Positions 12,775 to 21,826 of a stretch of 64,000 nucleotides of DNA are shown here, piece by piece; the stretch's first letter is position 1, and each line of letters begins with the position of its first letter. The notes below the pieces were generated by a model. The model saw only the letters and a list, made by a program, of their open reading frames with translations. It did not search any database and was not told the DNA's origin. The stretch is taken from NCBI GenBank assembly GCA_012934845.2, contig WNNJ02002766.1, forward strand, positions 1 through 64,000, in the 5' to 3' direction. This stretch comes from Pomphorhynchus laevis. Its lineage: Eukaryota; Acanthocephala; Palaeacanthocephala; Echinorhynchida; Pomphorhynchidae. The position numbers and the translations under genes were made by a program.

Positions 12775-12823
12775 CTGCAAGACGGCGTACCGTTTCGGCT
12801 TTGAGAAGCCTCATCAGTTGCAG
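12775..12823 (-). ncRNA. Hammerhead ribozyme, type I (array copy 1)
   Basis: Minus-strand reading: stem I CTGCAA paired with TTGCAG; core CTGATGA; stem II GGCTT/AAGCC with loop CTCA; GAAA; stem III ACGG/CCGT with loop TACG; cleavage triplet GTC. Every conserved core position of the hammerhead is present, so self-cleavage after the C of GTC is expected. Short 4-bp stem III is typical of retrozyme and Penelope hammerheads (established knowledge). Confidence 0.93.
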
Positions 12824-13125
12824 CAATACAGTGTATACACATGAAAAACATACTATATATAGATTAAAGCAGAAAGAATTCACTATATGCTAATTGCATG
12901 ACGTAGCTTGCGCTTTCGAAGTCAATGCAATGCAGTGAATTCTTTTCAGTGTAATAGACATCAGCGGGATCACTAAATGACCAATATAATAGATTACAAA
13001 GGAAACAGTACCGCCGCCTGGGATCCTCGCAGGACCAATATATAAATAAAAGGTTTGATTCAACCAGGACTGTCGATTACACCTATCTGCTTTTCTCTAT
13101 ATATAGAGAATTTCATGCTTCTACA

Positions 13126-13174
13126 CTGCAAGACGGCGTACCGTTTCGGCTTTAAGAAGCCTCATCAGTTGCAG
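13126..13174 (-). ncRNA. Hammerhead ribozyme, type I (array copy 2)
   Basis: Same structure as the copy 351 bp upstream. The only change in the catalytic module is in the stem II loop (CTTA instead of CTCA), which is neutral for the core. All stems and the GTC site are intact. Confidence 0.93.
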
Positions 13175-13464
13175 CAATACAGTGTATACACATGAAAAAC
13201 ATACTATATATAGATTAAAGCAGAAAGAATTCACTATATGCTAATTGCATGACGTAGCTTGCGCTTTCGAAGTCAATGCAATGCAGTGAATTTTAGACAT
13301 CAGCGGGATCACTAAATGACCAATATAATAGATTACAAAGGAAACAGTACCGCCGCCTGGGATCCTCGCAGGACCAATATATAAATAAAAGGTTTGATTC
13401 AACCAGGACTGTCGATTACACCTATCTGCTTTTCTCTATATATAGAGAATTTCATGCTTCTACA

Positions 13465-13513
13465 CTGCAAGACGGCGTACCGTTTCGGCTTTGAGAAGCC
13501 TCATCAGTTGCAG
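13465..13513 (-). ncRNA. Hammerhead ribozyme, type I (array copy 3)
   Basis: Identical in core and stems to copy 1. It lies in the partial unit next to the palindrome centre, about 65 bp from the first inverted copy. Confidence 0.93.
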
Positions 13514-13577
13514 CAATACAGTGTATACACATGAAAAACATACTATTTTCATATTTTCATGTGTATACACTGTATTG

Positions 13578-13626
13578 CTGCAACTGATGAGGCTTCTCAA
13601 AGCTGAAACGGTACGCCGTCTTGCAG
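13578..13626 (+). ncRNA. Hammerhead ribozyme, type I (inverted copy 4)
   Basis: Plus-strand copy. CTGATGA core, GAAA, GTC and stems I and III intact. Stem II is GGCTT/AAGCT, so the pair next to the core becomes a G-U wobble, which may weaken activity. Confidence 0.9.
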
Positions 13627-13928
13627 TGTAGAAGCATGAAATTCTCTATATATAGAGAAAAGCAGATAGGTGTAATCGACAGTCCTGGTTGAATCAAACC
13701 TTTTATTTATATATTGGTCCTGCGAGGATCCCAGGCGGCGGTACTGTTTCCTTTGTAATCTATTATATTGGTCATTTAGTGATCCCGCTGATGTCTATTA
13801 CACTGAAAAGAATTCACTGCATTGCATTGACTTCGAAAGCGCAAGCTACGTCATGCAATTAGCATATAGTGAATTCTTTCTGCTTTAATCTATATATAGT
13901 ATGTTTTTCATGTGTATACACTGTATTG

Positions 13929-13977
13929 CTGCAACTGATGAGGCTTCTCAAAGCCGAAACGGTACGCCGTCTTGCAG
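13929..13977 (+). ncRNA. Hammerhead ribozyme, type I (inverted copy 5)
   Basis: Plus-strand copy with perfect stems I, II and III, CTGATGA, GAAA and GTC. 351 bp from copy 4, equal to the monomer length on the left arm. Confidence 0.93.
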
Positions 13978-14109
13978 TGTAGAAGCATGAAATTCTCTAT
14001 ATATAGAGAAAAGCAGATAGGTGTAATCGACAGTCCTGGTTGAATCAAACCTTTTATTTATATATTGGTCCTGCGAGGATCCCAGGCGGCGGTACTGTTT
14101 CCTTTGTAA

Positions 14110-14111
<2 letters not shown>

Positions 14112-14188
<77 letters not shown>
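14112..14188. repeat. (AT)n microsatellite, right border of palindromic array
   Basis: Pure AT tract that interrupts the last inverted unit at the word TGTAATCTATATAT, where intact units read TGTAATCTATTATATT. The tract may have grown from this short AT stretch. Confidence 0.97.
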
Positions 14189-14190
<2 letters not shown>

Positions 14191-14232
14191 ATTCTTTGGT
14201 AATACACTTAGGTTCATTACCAAAGAATCAAA
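14189..14232. repeat. Short perfect hairpin
   Basis: TTGATTCTTTGGTAAT and its inverted complement ATTACCAAAGAATCAA are separated by 11 bases. This could be a stable RNA hairpin or a foldback at the array edge. No U-tract terminator context. Confidence 0.8.
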
Positions 14233-14595
14233 TATAGAAAAACTCCTCTACTGGAACCCGGCAACAATCGGTTCAACTCATAAATATAGTAGTATGAGCC
14301 ATCTCGTTGGCGTTTTGGCTGCCTGTGTGACCTTAGAAAAAGAGTATTTTCGATAAATTGCTAGTGTTCCAGATGCAAAAAGCTCGTGAACAGGAAACTT
14401 GTTTACCATACCATCTCTATCCATATCATGCGATTCATTTGTTGCTGCATTGTGTCGTTCGTTTGATGCTTAAAATGATTCGGCATATATTTTACAGTTT
14501 GCATCAAAGATGCTTATGTATCGACAGCAGTTTTTAAAATATTGCCGTATTACAATGGAATCCTAGACCGTTGTTATCAAGAAACCATATATATG
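14233..14595. repeat. Penelope-type repeat unit, relative of 46000-46880
   Basis: Shares GCATCAAAGATGCTTA, the CGGCATAT word, GATAAATTGCT and the ATGAGCCATCTCG..GTTTTGGCTGC block with the tandem units at 46000-46880. No coding sequence. Assigned to the Penelope-like terminal-repeat group because of the neighbouring elements (inference). Confidence 0.6.
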
Positions 14596-15960
14596 CTAAA
14601 TAACTGGACTTCGATCATCAGCTCCATCAGTCTAATGTATCACTCCGAGACGCTCCTAACCACCCAGCAGTCATCGTCAGTCGGATGAAGTGGTTAGGGT
14701 GCGTTTCGACTGCTTTTGTGATAACTGTAAAGACACCAGCAATTCCTCACGATGCTAAACGAAACTCAGGTGCATAAAGCGTTTTTACTGGCTTGTTGCG
14801 TGTGTGGACCTTCTAGTTATTCTTTATATGCACAAATGCGTATCCGTTGGTTACGAGGGCACTGAATTTCTCACAGGATTCCGAAAGGAATGCGTTTTTT
14901 ATAAATTGTAAGTGCGAAAAATCGCTTGAAACTGGTCCATGAGCCAAAACTGGCTACGATTGATTTTAACTCCATATGTGCTGCTAAATAACTGAACTTC
15001 GATCATCAGCTCCATCAGTCTAATGCATTACTCCGAGACGCTCATAACCACTAAGCAGTCATCGTAAGTCGGATGAAGTGGTTAGGGTGCGTTTCGACTG
15101 CCTTTGTGATAACTGTAAAGACACCAGCAATTTCTCACGATGCTAAACGAAACTCAGGTGCATAAAAGTGACCTCGTATCTGTTCGTTACGAGGTCACTG
15201 AATTCTTACAGGAGTCTGAAAGGAATACGTTTTTTATAAATTGGTAATGCGAAAAATCGTTTGAAACTGTGGTCCAATAGCTAAAACTGGCTACGATTGA
15301 TTTTAAATCCATATGTGCTGCTAAATAACTGGACTTCGATCATCAGCTCCATCAGTCTAATGTATCACTCCGAGACGCTCCTAACCACCCAGCAGTCATC
15401 GTCAGTCGGATGAAGTGGTTAGGGTGCGTTTCGACTGCTTTTGTGATAACTGTAAAGACACCAGCAATTCCTCACGATGCTAAAAGAAACTCAGGTGCAT
15501 AAAGCGTTTTTACTGGCTTGTTGCGTGTGTGGACCTTCTAGTTATTCTTTATATGCACAAATGCGTATCCGTTGGTTACGAGGGCACTGAATTTCTCACA
15601 GGATTCCGAAAGGAATACGTTTTTTATAAATTGGTAGTGCGAAAAATCGCTTGAAACTGTGGTCCAGGAGCCAAAACTGGCTACGATTGATTTTAAATCC
15701 ATATGTGCTGCTAAATAACTGGACTTCGATCATCAGCTCCATCAGTCTAATGTATCACTCCGAGACGATCCTAACCACCCAGCAGTCATCGTCAGTCGGA
15801 TGAAGTGGTTAGGGTGCGTTTCGACTGCTTTTGTGATAACTATAAAGACACCAGCAATTCCTCACGATGCTAAACGAAACTCAGGTGCAGAAAGCGTTTT
15901 TACTGGCTTGTTGCGTGTGTGGACCTTCTAGTTATTCTTTTGGAATCCCTACGTATTCCT
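14596..15960. repeat. Tandem repeats, ~340-390 bp units
   Basis: The block AACTGGACTTCGATCATCAG recurs at about 14602, 14990 (variant), 15327 and 15718, each followed by GAAGTGGTTAGGGTGCGTTTCGACTGC and a CACCAGCAATT..TCACGATGCTA segment. Spacing alternates near 390 and 337 bp. A fifth, diverged block sits at 16640-16800. On the minus strand the GTGCGTTTCGACTGC block reads as CGAAACGCAC, reminiscent of the GAAAC arm of the hammerheads in the next array, but the CTGATGA arm is not preserved. Probably terminal repeats of the minus-strand Penelope-like element at 17.5-18.1 kb. Confidence 0.85.
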
Positions 15961-16447
15961 TTCGGAATCCAGTGAGAAATTTAGTGCCCTCGTAACCACC
16001 GGATACACATTTGTAGGCACCATAACATAAAGTGCCCATTTCATAGGCACCTTAGCACACGCTTAAACAGTGTTTAAAGCTCGAAAAACCGAACTACACT
16101 TAATCTGAATCATCGAAGAGAATTTAGCATAAACTCTGTGTATGGCAGCGCGTATTCCAGTTTAACCATGCATCAGGCACTAAATTCCTTTTTATAGAAA
16201 TGCTGTATTACAGGGACACCTTTAAAAATTCAAATATATAAAATATATATTGTTATTACACCTGCCCTAGTACACCAAATGGTGTACTCGTGAATAAATC
16301 ATTATGTTTTCCTCACAAGGAGGCATAAACACCAGGCAGCATTCTATACATCATCATCAGACCAAGAAATAGAACCGAATTATTCTCGCAATATTCAAAG
16401 TCGCTACGTATGCCCAGTCATTCTAAGTGCGACGACAGACTTCAACA

Positions 16448-16489
16448 ACGGTAGACGCGTTTTGCACTAACTGAGCTCATAAGTACCGT
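16448..16489 (-). ncRNA. Degenerate hammerhead ribozyme, family B copy 1
   Basis: Minus strand: stem I ACGGTA/TACCGT is perfect and GTC is kept, with palindromic stem III ACGCGT. The core is mutated, however: CTTATGA instead of CTGATGA, and GCAAAA where GCGAAA is expected. Expected to be inactive. Confidence 0.65.
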
Positions 16490-16862
16490 GACTTTAATAA
16501 TCTGCCATAGGCATCTTAACACACGCTTAAACAATGTTTAAAGCTCGAAAATATATCATAAATATTTCGAAAGATCGCTCTCAACTGTGGTCCAGTAGCC
16601 AAAACTGGCTACGATTAATTTTTAATCCATATTTGCTGCTAAATAACTGGAGTTTGATCATCAGCTCCATCAGTCTAATATATCACTCCGAGACGCTTCT
16701 AGCCATCCAGCAGTTATCATCAATCGGATGAAGTGGTTAGGGTGCGTTTCGACTTTATTTTGTGATAACTGTAAATACACCAGCAATTTCTCACGATGCT
16801 AGACGAAACTCAAAGTCGCTACGTATGCCCAGTCATCCTATGTGTGACGACAAACTTTAACA

Positions 16863-16904
16863 ACGGTAGACGCGTTTCGCTCTTACGGTACTCATCAGCA
16901 CCGT
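16863..16904 (-). ncRNA. Hammerhead ribozyme, family B copy 2
   Basis: Minus strand: stem I ACGGTG/TACCGT (one G-U), core CTGATGA intact, GAAA intact, stem III ACGCGT and GTC intact. Stem II region GTACCGTAAGAGC pairs poorly (G-C and U-G only), so activity is doubtful. A six-base self-complementary stem III is typical of hammerheads that act as dimers (established for Penelope and satellite hammerheads). Confidence 0.75.
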
Positions 16905-17324
16905 GACTTCAATAATTATCAATTGGCACCTTAACACACGCTTAAACAGTGTTTATAGCTCGAAAAACAGAACTACCTTTAATCTGGATCATCAAAGGGA
17001 ATTTAGCATAAGCTCTATGCATGACAGTGCGTATTGCAGTTTAACCATGCATCAGGCACTAAATTTCTTTTAATGGAAATGCTATTTTACAGGGGCACTG
17101 TCAAGTGCACAAATATATAAAATATAATTTGATGTTACATCTGCCCTGGGGCATTGAATGGTGTACTCGTGAATAAATCACTGTTTTCTTCACAAGGAGG
17201 CATAAACACCAGGGAGCATTCTATATATCTTCATCAGACCAAGAAATAGAACCGAATTATTCTCGCAATATTCAAAGTCGCTACGTATGCCCAGTCATAC
17301 TATGTATGACGACAAACTTCAACA

Positions 17325-17366
17325 ACCGCAGACGCGTTTCGCTCTAACAAAGCTAATCAGTACTGT
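17325..17366 (-). ncRNA. Degenerate hammerhead ribozyme, family B copy 3
   Basis: Minus strand: core CTGATTA (conserved G changed to T), good stem II GCTTT/AGAGC with loop GTT, GAAA, stem III ACGCGT, GTC. Stem I has one mismatch. Core mutation should abolish cleavage. Confidence 0.65.
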
Positions 17367-17449
17367 GATTACAAGGATTATTCATATGCACCTTAAAAAC
17401 GCTTAAACAGTGCTTAAAGCTCAAAAACGGAACTACCCTTTTCATTTAT

Positions 17450-18130
17450 ATATGGAATCTCTACATATATATTCTCTCATTACTATCCTTTGTTTTAATA
17501 TTGGAAAAAGTTCGTTTGGCACGTTGAATAATGGAAGAAATTTTTGTTCATAGTGAATTGATTTCGACATAAAGTGAAGTGGATAATTACCATTTTTAAT
17601 ATTGAATTGATGGTCCTTATCTTACTTGTAAGTATATTTCTATTAGAGCGAATATTGAAAGCTCTGATGTAATATGACCTTGCTAAAGAAATTGGCTACA
17701 CATGCGGGGTAGCACTTCCAATTACGTAGAACTGTTGGTACATCTTTACGATAAACTATAGTTTCAAATTCATTGTTGTTTTTAATAATTTTAACACCCA
17801 GAAAATTAATTTCATTTTTACTTTCTAGTTGAAAAGTGTATTTAATGCAATTATCTCAATGTGTACATCATGTCATTTATGTGAGGTGCTAATTCCGAAT
17901 TGAAGGCAAAGAAAGCGTCATTAACATATCTATAATAAGCATTTAGACCATTTACACCTTCATAGATATCTTCTATCTTTGTAGAAATATTTCAGCTAAT
18001 ATCGGACCTAGAGGGGATCCCATAGCAACGCCATCAGTTTGAAGAAATTTTTATTGTTGAATAGGAGATGACTATTCTTCGTACAAAATGATAACAAGGA
18101 ATGCCACTTGGATTGACTATTTACACGCCA
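17450..18130 (-). pseudogene. Penelope-like reverse transcriptase fragment
   Basis: Minus-strand translation around 17990-18060 gives DGVAMGSPLGPILAEIFL, the hallmark RT block of Penelope-like elements. After a frameshift, 17910-17960 gives GLNAYYRYVNDAFFAFNSE, where the catalytic YVDD is YVND (first aspartate replaced by asparagine). Further on, TVYRKDVPTVLRNW-like sequence is recognisable near 17730-17760 in another frame. Several stops. No GIY-YIG nuclease could be identified. Hammerhead repeats lie on its 3' side. Confidence 0.8.
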
Positions 18131-18235
18131 TTTCCCAATAGGATATATACTAGTCATATATACTAGTATTTTTTAGAATATTTACTAGTCATTTTATATT
18201 CAACGATAAAATTTATTTCACTTGATTGCATCTGT

Positions 18236-18354
18236 GAGCTGAAATTCTTCTGATTGTGACACAACATTATGCTCTCAGGTATTGTTCCTATTCTTGATAC
18301 AGCTATGGTATTCTATTATATTCTTGATACAGCTATGGTATCCTATTCTTGATA
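18236..18354. repeat. Short repeated segment (also at 21068-21130)
   Basis: AAATTCTTCTGATTGTGACAC..CAGGTATTGTTCCTATTCTTGAT occurs here and, with few changes, at 21068-21130. The end is further repeated as TATTCTTGATACAGCTAT three times between 18289 and 18362. The two copies flank the retroelement segment 18.36-21.0 kb. Confidence 0.7.
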
Positions 18355-20034
18355 CAGCTATAGGATCAGACCAATGGGAATCGGTGATGTATCCAGACGA
18401 ATAATGTCCAAGGTAATCCTTGATATTGCTCGACCACAGCTCCAGCATGTTTGTGGAACATTGTAACTATGCGCGGGTCAGCGTGCAGGTACTGAATGCG
18501 TCATTTACGCTCTACGTGATTCCATGTCTAATGACCCTCAATCAATACTTCTAAGAATAGATGCCGACAATGCCTTTAACCGCGTGGACCGGGTGACTGC
18601 GTTGACTAATATACAGAAAGTATGTCCGGATCTGTCAACAGTCCTGCACAATATGTATGAACAACCTTCAATACTAGTCATCAACAACGAACGTATTCTA
18701 TCCAGAGAGGGTTTCACACAGGGTGATGTCTTTTCTATGTCAGCATTTGCAGCTGCCATCCTCTTGCTAATTTCGCGCATAAGGGAAAATGCTCCTTCAG
18801 TACGGCACTTGTGGTACACTGACGACGGCAACTGGTTGGCAGTCCCGAGGAGGTATTTGATGCATTTAGGTTCCTGCAAACACATAGTCCCCATTATGGC
18901 TTCTACGTAAACCCTCGCAAGTGTAAAGTATACGCGAATGATCAAAGTTTATCTAATACTGAGTATATCTTCTCAAGTACTTCTATCCCCATCACAAATG
19001 AAGGTTTATCAGTGTTGGGATCGCCCATTGGTAGCCAAGAATATATCGAGAGATCTTTTCACGAAACTGTCGATAATTTAGTGAATTTGATCGTTCGTCT
19101 TTCTGAAATTGGTAAGTCAGATCTTCAGATTGCATACACATCATTGACGAGGTTAATCCAACATAAATGGACATACATGCAGAGGTCATGTAGATGTTCT
19201 CCTGATTAGTTCTGCCCGCTTGTATTTTCGATACGATCCATGCTTCGAAAACCGATTGGCACGTAATTAGACGTAAATGATACGCTTTGGCACGTGTATA
19301 GACTAAGCCTTCGGAATGGCGGTGTCGGTATAAGAGATGCTACTAGCAGCACTGACTTCGAGTACAGTGCATCCCTTCAAATATGTGGGCTATGCTTAAA
19401 TGGTGTTGGTGACATAGAGTTGATAAGAACACAGGAGGCAATATGCAGACAAACACGTTCAGTGCGCAAGAAAATCGAAATAAACAAGCGATCTAAGCTT
19501 CTCGAGAAAGTAGACCAAGTTACGAGAAACTCGATCGAGCACGCATCACTGAAGGGAGCCTCTTCATGGTTGACATTAATTCCTACAGATGACGCAAAAG
19601 CAAGGCTAAGTAATGTTAAGTTTCGTGATGCAGTTATAGCCAGATATGATGCGTTACCCCCAGATGCTCCAACAATGTGTCATTGCGGTGCTTCGAATAC
19701 TCTTCCGTATGCATTTTCTTGTCCTCAGTGCGGCCTCACTTCGATTAGGCACGACATTGTACGCGACCTTATTGCACAAAATCTCACAGAAATTTGCAAC
19801 AATGTTCAAATCGAACTCACGCTGAGTCCAATTAATACGGAGGTTCGCTTTACTAACAACGTGACAACAACCGATAGAAACACAAGATTCGACATTGTGT
19901 GTTTCGGTCTTTATGGAGACAGGACAGAGCCTACTTTTCTTGACATATGCGTTTTTAACGCACACGCTCAGTCCAATACCTCAAGGAGCATAACTTCCTG
20001 CTTTGAATTTCATGCGTATATTTCAGGCTTATAG
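18355..20034 (+). pseudogene. Non-LTR-type retroelement with RT and zinc-finger/nuclease-like tail
   Basis: Plus-strand blocks in order: RPMGIGDVSRRIMSK (18370-18415); CAGQRAGTECVIYALRDS (18473-18525); RT palm ILLRIDADNAFNRVDR and TQGD (18545-18725); catalytic YTDD at about 18816-18827; a thumb-like region (GSPIGS, HKWTYMQR, 19012-19190); and a C-terminal 247-residue frame 19294-20034. The tail has RNGGVGIRD, a CHCG..CPQCG zinc motif followed by IRHDIVRDLI, then RFDIVCFG and FLDICVFN. This is the layout of a PD-(D/E)xK-type nuclease module in a family of invertebrate retroelements (recalled, unsearched). Frameshifts or stops at about 18463, 18910 and 19210 make it inactive. Clade not determined. 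Confidence 0.8.
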
Positions 20035-20330
20035 AAAGGATTAAAGTAGCTTGCAGAATAAAAATAGTCATCAAAATTTCAATAGTAACAATAACTGCAC
20101 AGGTATATCAACTTAACATATTTTTATATTCATATTGAGGAATTGATGTTCTTAATCATTCCTATAAGTTATTCACGCATGTTATGTATAAACGGTTAAT
20201 TAGCCATAGTGGATATCTTTTACCTGAAGGGCAATAAGATTTTCGGCCACACCTGTCTACTTTAATCACTATAAAGATTGTGTGTGATAAAGTTGCTGGC
20301 TGTTTTCGGAGGCATATTTCACTTTACTAT
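20024..20330 (+). repeat. ~305-bp repeat, copy 1 (copy 2 at 27345-27655)
   Basis: From GCTTATAGAAAGGATTAAAG to GGAGGCATATTTC the two copies are almost identical, including an imperfect TCATATTGAGG(A/G)ATTGATG. This one starts right at the end of the upstream element's coding region, so it may be its 3' UTR. Copy 2 is then a truncated second insertion. Confidence 0.85.
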
Positions 20331-20334
20331 ATAT

Positions 20335-20990
20335 ATTCATAGATTTTGAGTGAGCTTTTGATTAGTGAATCGCGATCTACTCAGTAAGCTTCATAGCAAA
20401 TTTCTTGTTAATGGCCGATTTCTACATCTTCTGTACTCTGTTCTACAACCAAATTGTCTAAGAGTTTCCGACGGTCTAAGCGTCTCGGCGCCATTAATAA
20501 CTGATTGTGATGGTTTGCAGAGCGATCCTCTGAGTCCACTGTTATTTTCGTTCTTTGTACTTGATCTTCCTAGTGCTATCCTTCAATCAGGACATGATAT
20601 AAAACGCGCTCTATACGCTAATGATCTCGCGATATTATTCGTTTTCCCAATTATCGTTAAATCCCCTTTATATTTTTTGCGACAGTAATGATATTAGTGT
20701 AAACATTAATAAATCCAAAGTTGTGAAATTTCGCTTAGGTGGTCTACTCCGTCTATGCGACAAGCTAAAATTTGAAAACGAAGATTTATAATTCTGCAAC
20801 ATTTATTAGAGGTGTTACTGACGTCGAAATTGTCGTTTACAAAACATTTAGATCGTAAATCTTCAAAAATAACAGTATCAACTTCTTGTGCTAGGAATTT
20901 TGCATTTTCATCATTTGATCGGACAATTTGTTACTTTCGTTTAATGTTGCTCTCGTTAATATAATATGCGCTATCAGCATTATGGCTATA
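20335..20990 (+). pseudogene. LINE reverse transcriptase fragment
   Basis: Frame 20365-20688 includes FLHLLYSVLQ, LQSDPLSPLLFSFFVLDL and ALYANDLAILF. These are the RT QGDPLSP and YADD blocks of a LINE, with G changed to S in QGD and D changed to N in YADD, so it is catalytically dead. After a frameshift, NINKSKVVKFRLGG follows at about 20700-20745. Different from the other LINE families in the window. 5' and 3' parts are absent. Confidence 0.8.
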
Positions 20991-21826
20991 TTTTAGCGCT
21001 TTTAATTTTCATCAGATGGACATATGCCTACAAAAAGACATTTAGTTTGGATAGCATCAATTTATTGGTATCATGATAAATTCTTCTGGTTGTGGCACGA
21101 CATTATCCTCACAGGTATTGTTCCTATTCTTGATCCGGCAGGACGCTTCTAATCAGCCTGGATGGGTCTCATCAGCTGTTAACGAATACCTACATTTCAC
21201 ATTTCGACCTTTATATCTGCTTACTACGTACACTGGTGTTGATCGGATTTATACTCAAGACGTCTGTATTGCGATTCAATTTTACATCCACTAGGCTGCT
21301 GTAGAAATACATTTTTCATATTATTTATTATAATATACATATTAATATATTAATAGTATATTATTATATATTATTATTTGCGATACAGACGTCCTAGGTT
21401 GATCAGGTAATTAATCCATTCAATATTTAAGACGGAAAGTAATATTTAATTTTCCAAGTAAGCAATTAGAATTATATTGTCCATGCCCCTTGACGCATTC
21501 GGCGCATTTGCCCATGCCACATAATTAAGGACACAGTTTAATTATATTAGGAACTATTATTGCCTTATATTGCAACTTATAAGTTATAATGTCATGTTAT
21601 ATGTTTTATAGATTGTTGTCCGATTAATGTGCTTGAATCGAACGATTTCACTAAATTTTATGTTTTTCTTTAGCTCAAACTTGCATTTTCGATTTCATCT
21701 GCCACAATATTAAGCTTCTAGAAATCTAAAATAATTTCACGAGCAAGATTTTCGTGGAAGTGTTTACCGTTGATTTTGTGTTTTTAAGTTAATAACATCG
21801 AGCTTTATTGAGGTTTTAGACCAAAA
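20991..21826. other. Noncoding; short repeat copy and BAF60 upstream region
   Basis: Contains the second copy of the short repeat (21068-21130), AT-rich runs at 21330-21380, and the leader upstream of the BAF60 gene. A pyrimidine-rich TTTTTCTTTAG at 21663-21674 could be a 3' splice site of a leader exon, but this is speculative. No other gene seen. Confidence 0.5.

Larger units (their letters stand above)
12699..14111. repeat. Palindromic array of ~351-bp hammerhead-bearing monomers
   Basis: Direct units begin (AAGGTTTGATTCAACC) at 12699, 13050 and 13389. The spacing is 351 and 339 bp, the second unit lacking 12 bp. The orientation flips at about 13545, after which inverted units run to 14111 and stop at an AT tract. 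Each unit carries a palindromic CTCTATATATAGAG, one hammerhead ribozyme and the block CCGCCTGGGATCCT. Left arm about 840 bp, right arm about 560 bp. No protein is encoded. Tandem monomers with one hammerhead each fit a retrozyme or Penelope-like terminal repeat (inference). The CCGCC..GGGATCCTC block recurs at 46650 and 46855. Confidence 0.95.
15961..17440. repeat. Penelope-like terminal repeats carrying hammerhead motifs
   Basis: The word TCGCTACGTATGCCCAGTCAT recurs (as 20-base core) at 16401, 16816 and 17278. Larger segments 16010-16500 and 16920-17400 are duplicated, with ACACGCTTAAACAGTGTTTA, ACCATGCATCAGGCACTAAATT and CACAAGGAGGCATAAACACC in both. Each unit has one hammerhead-like motif on the minus strand. 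The RT fragment at 17.5-18.1 kb is on that same strand. The repeats therefore lie on its 3' side, as expected for pseudo-LTRs of Penelope-like elements. Confidence 0.8.
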
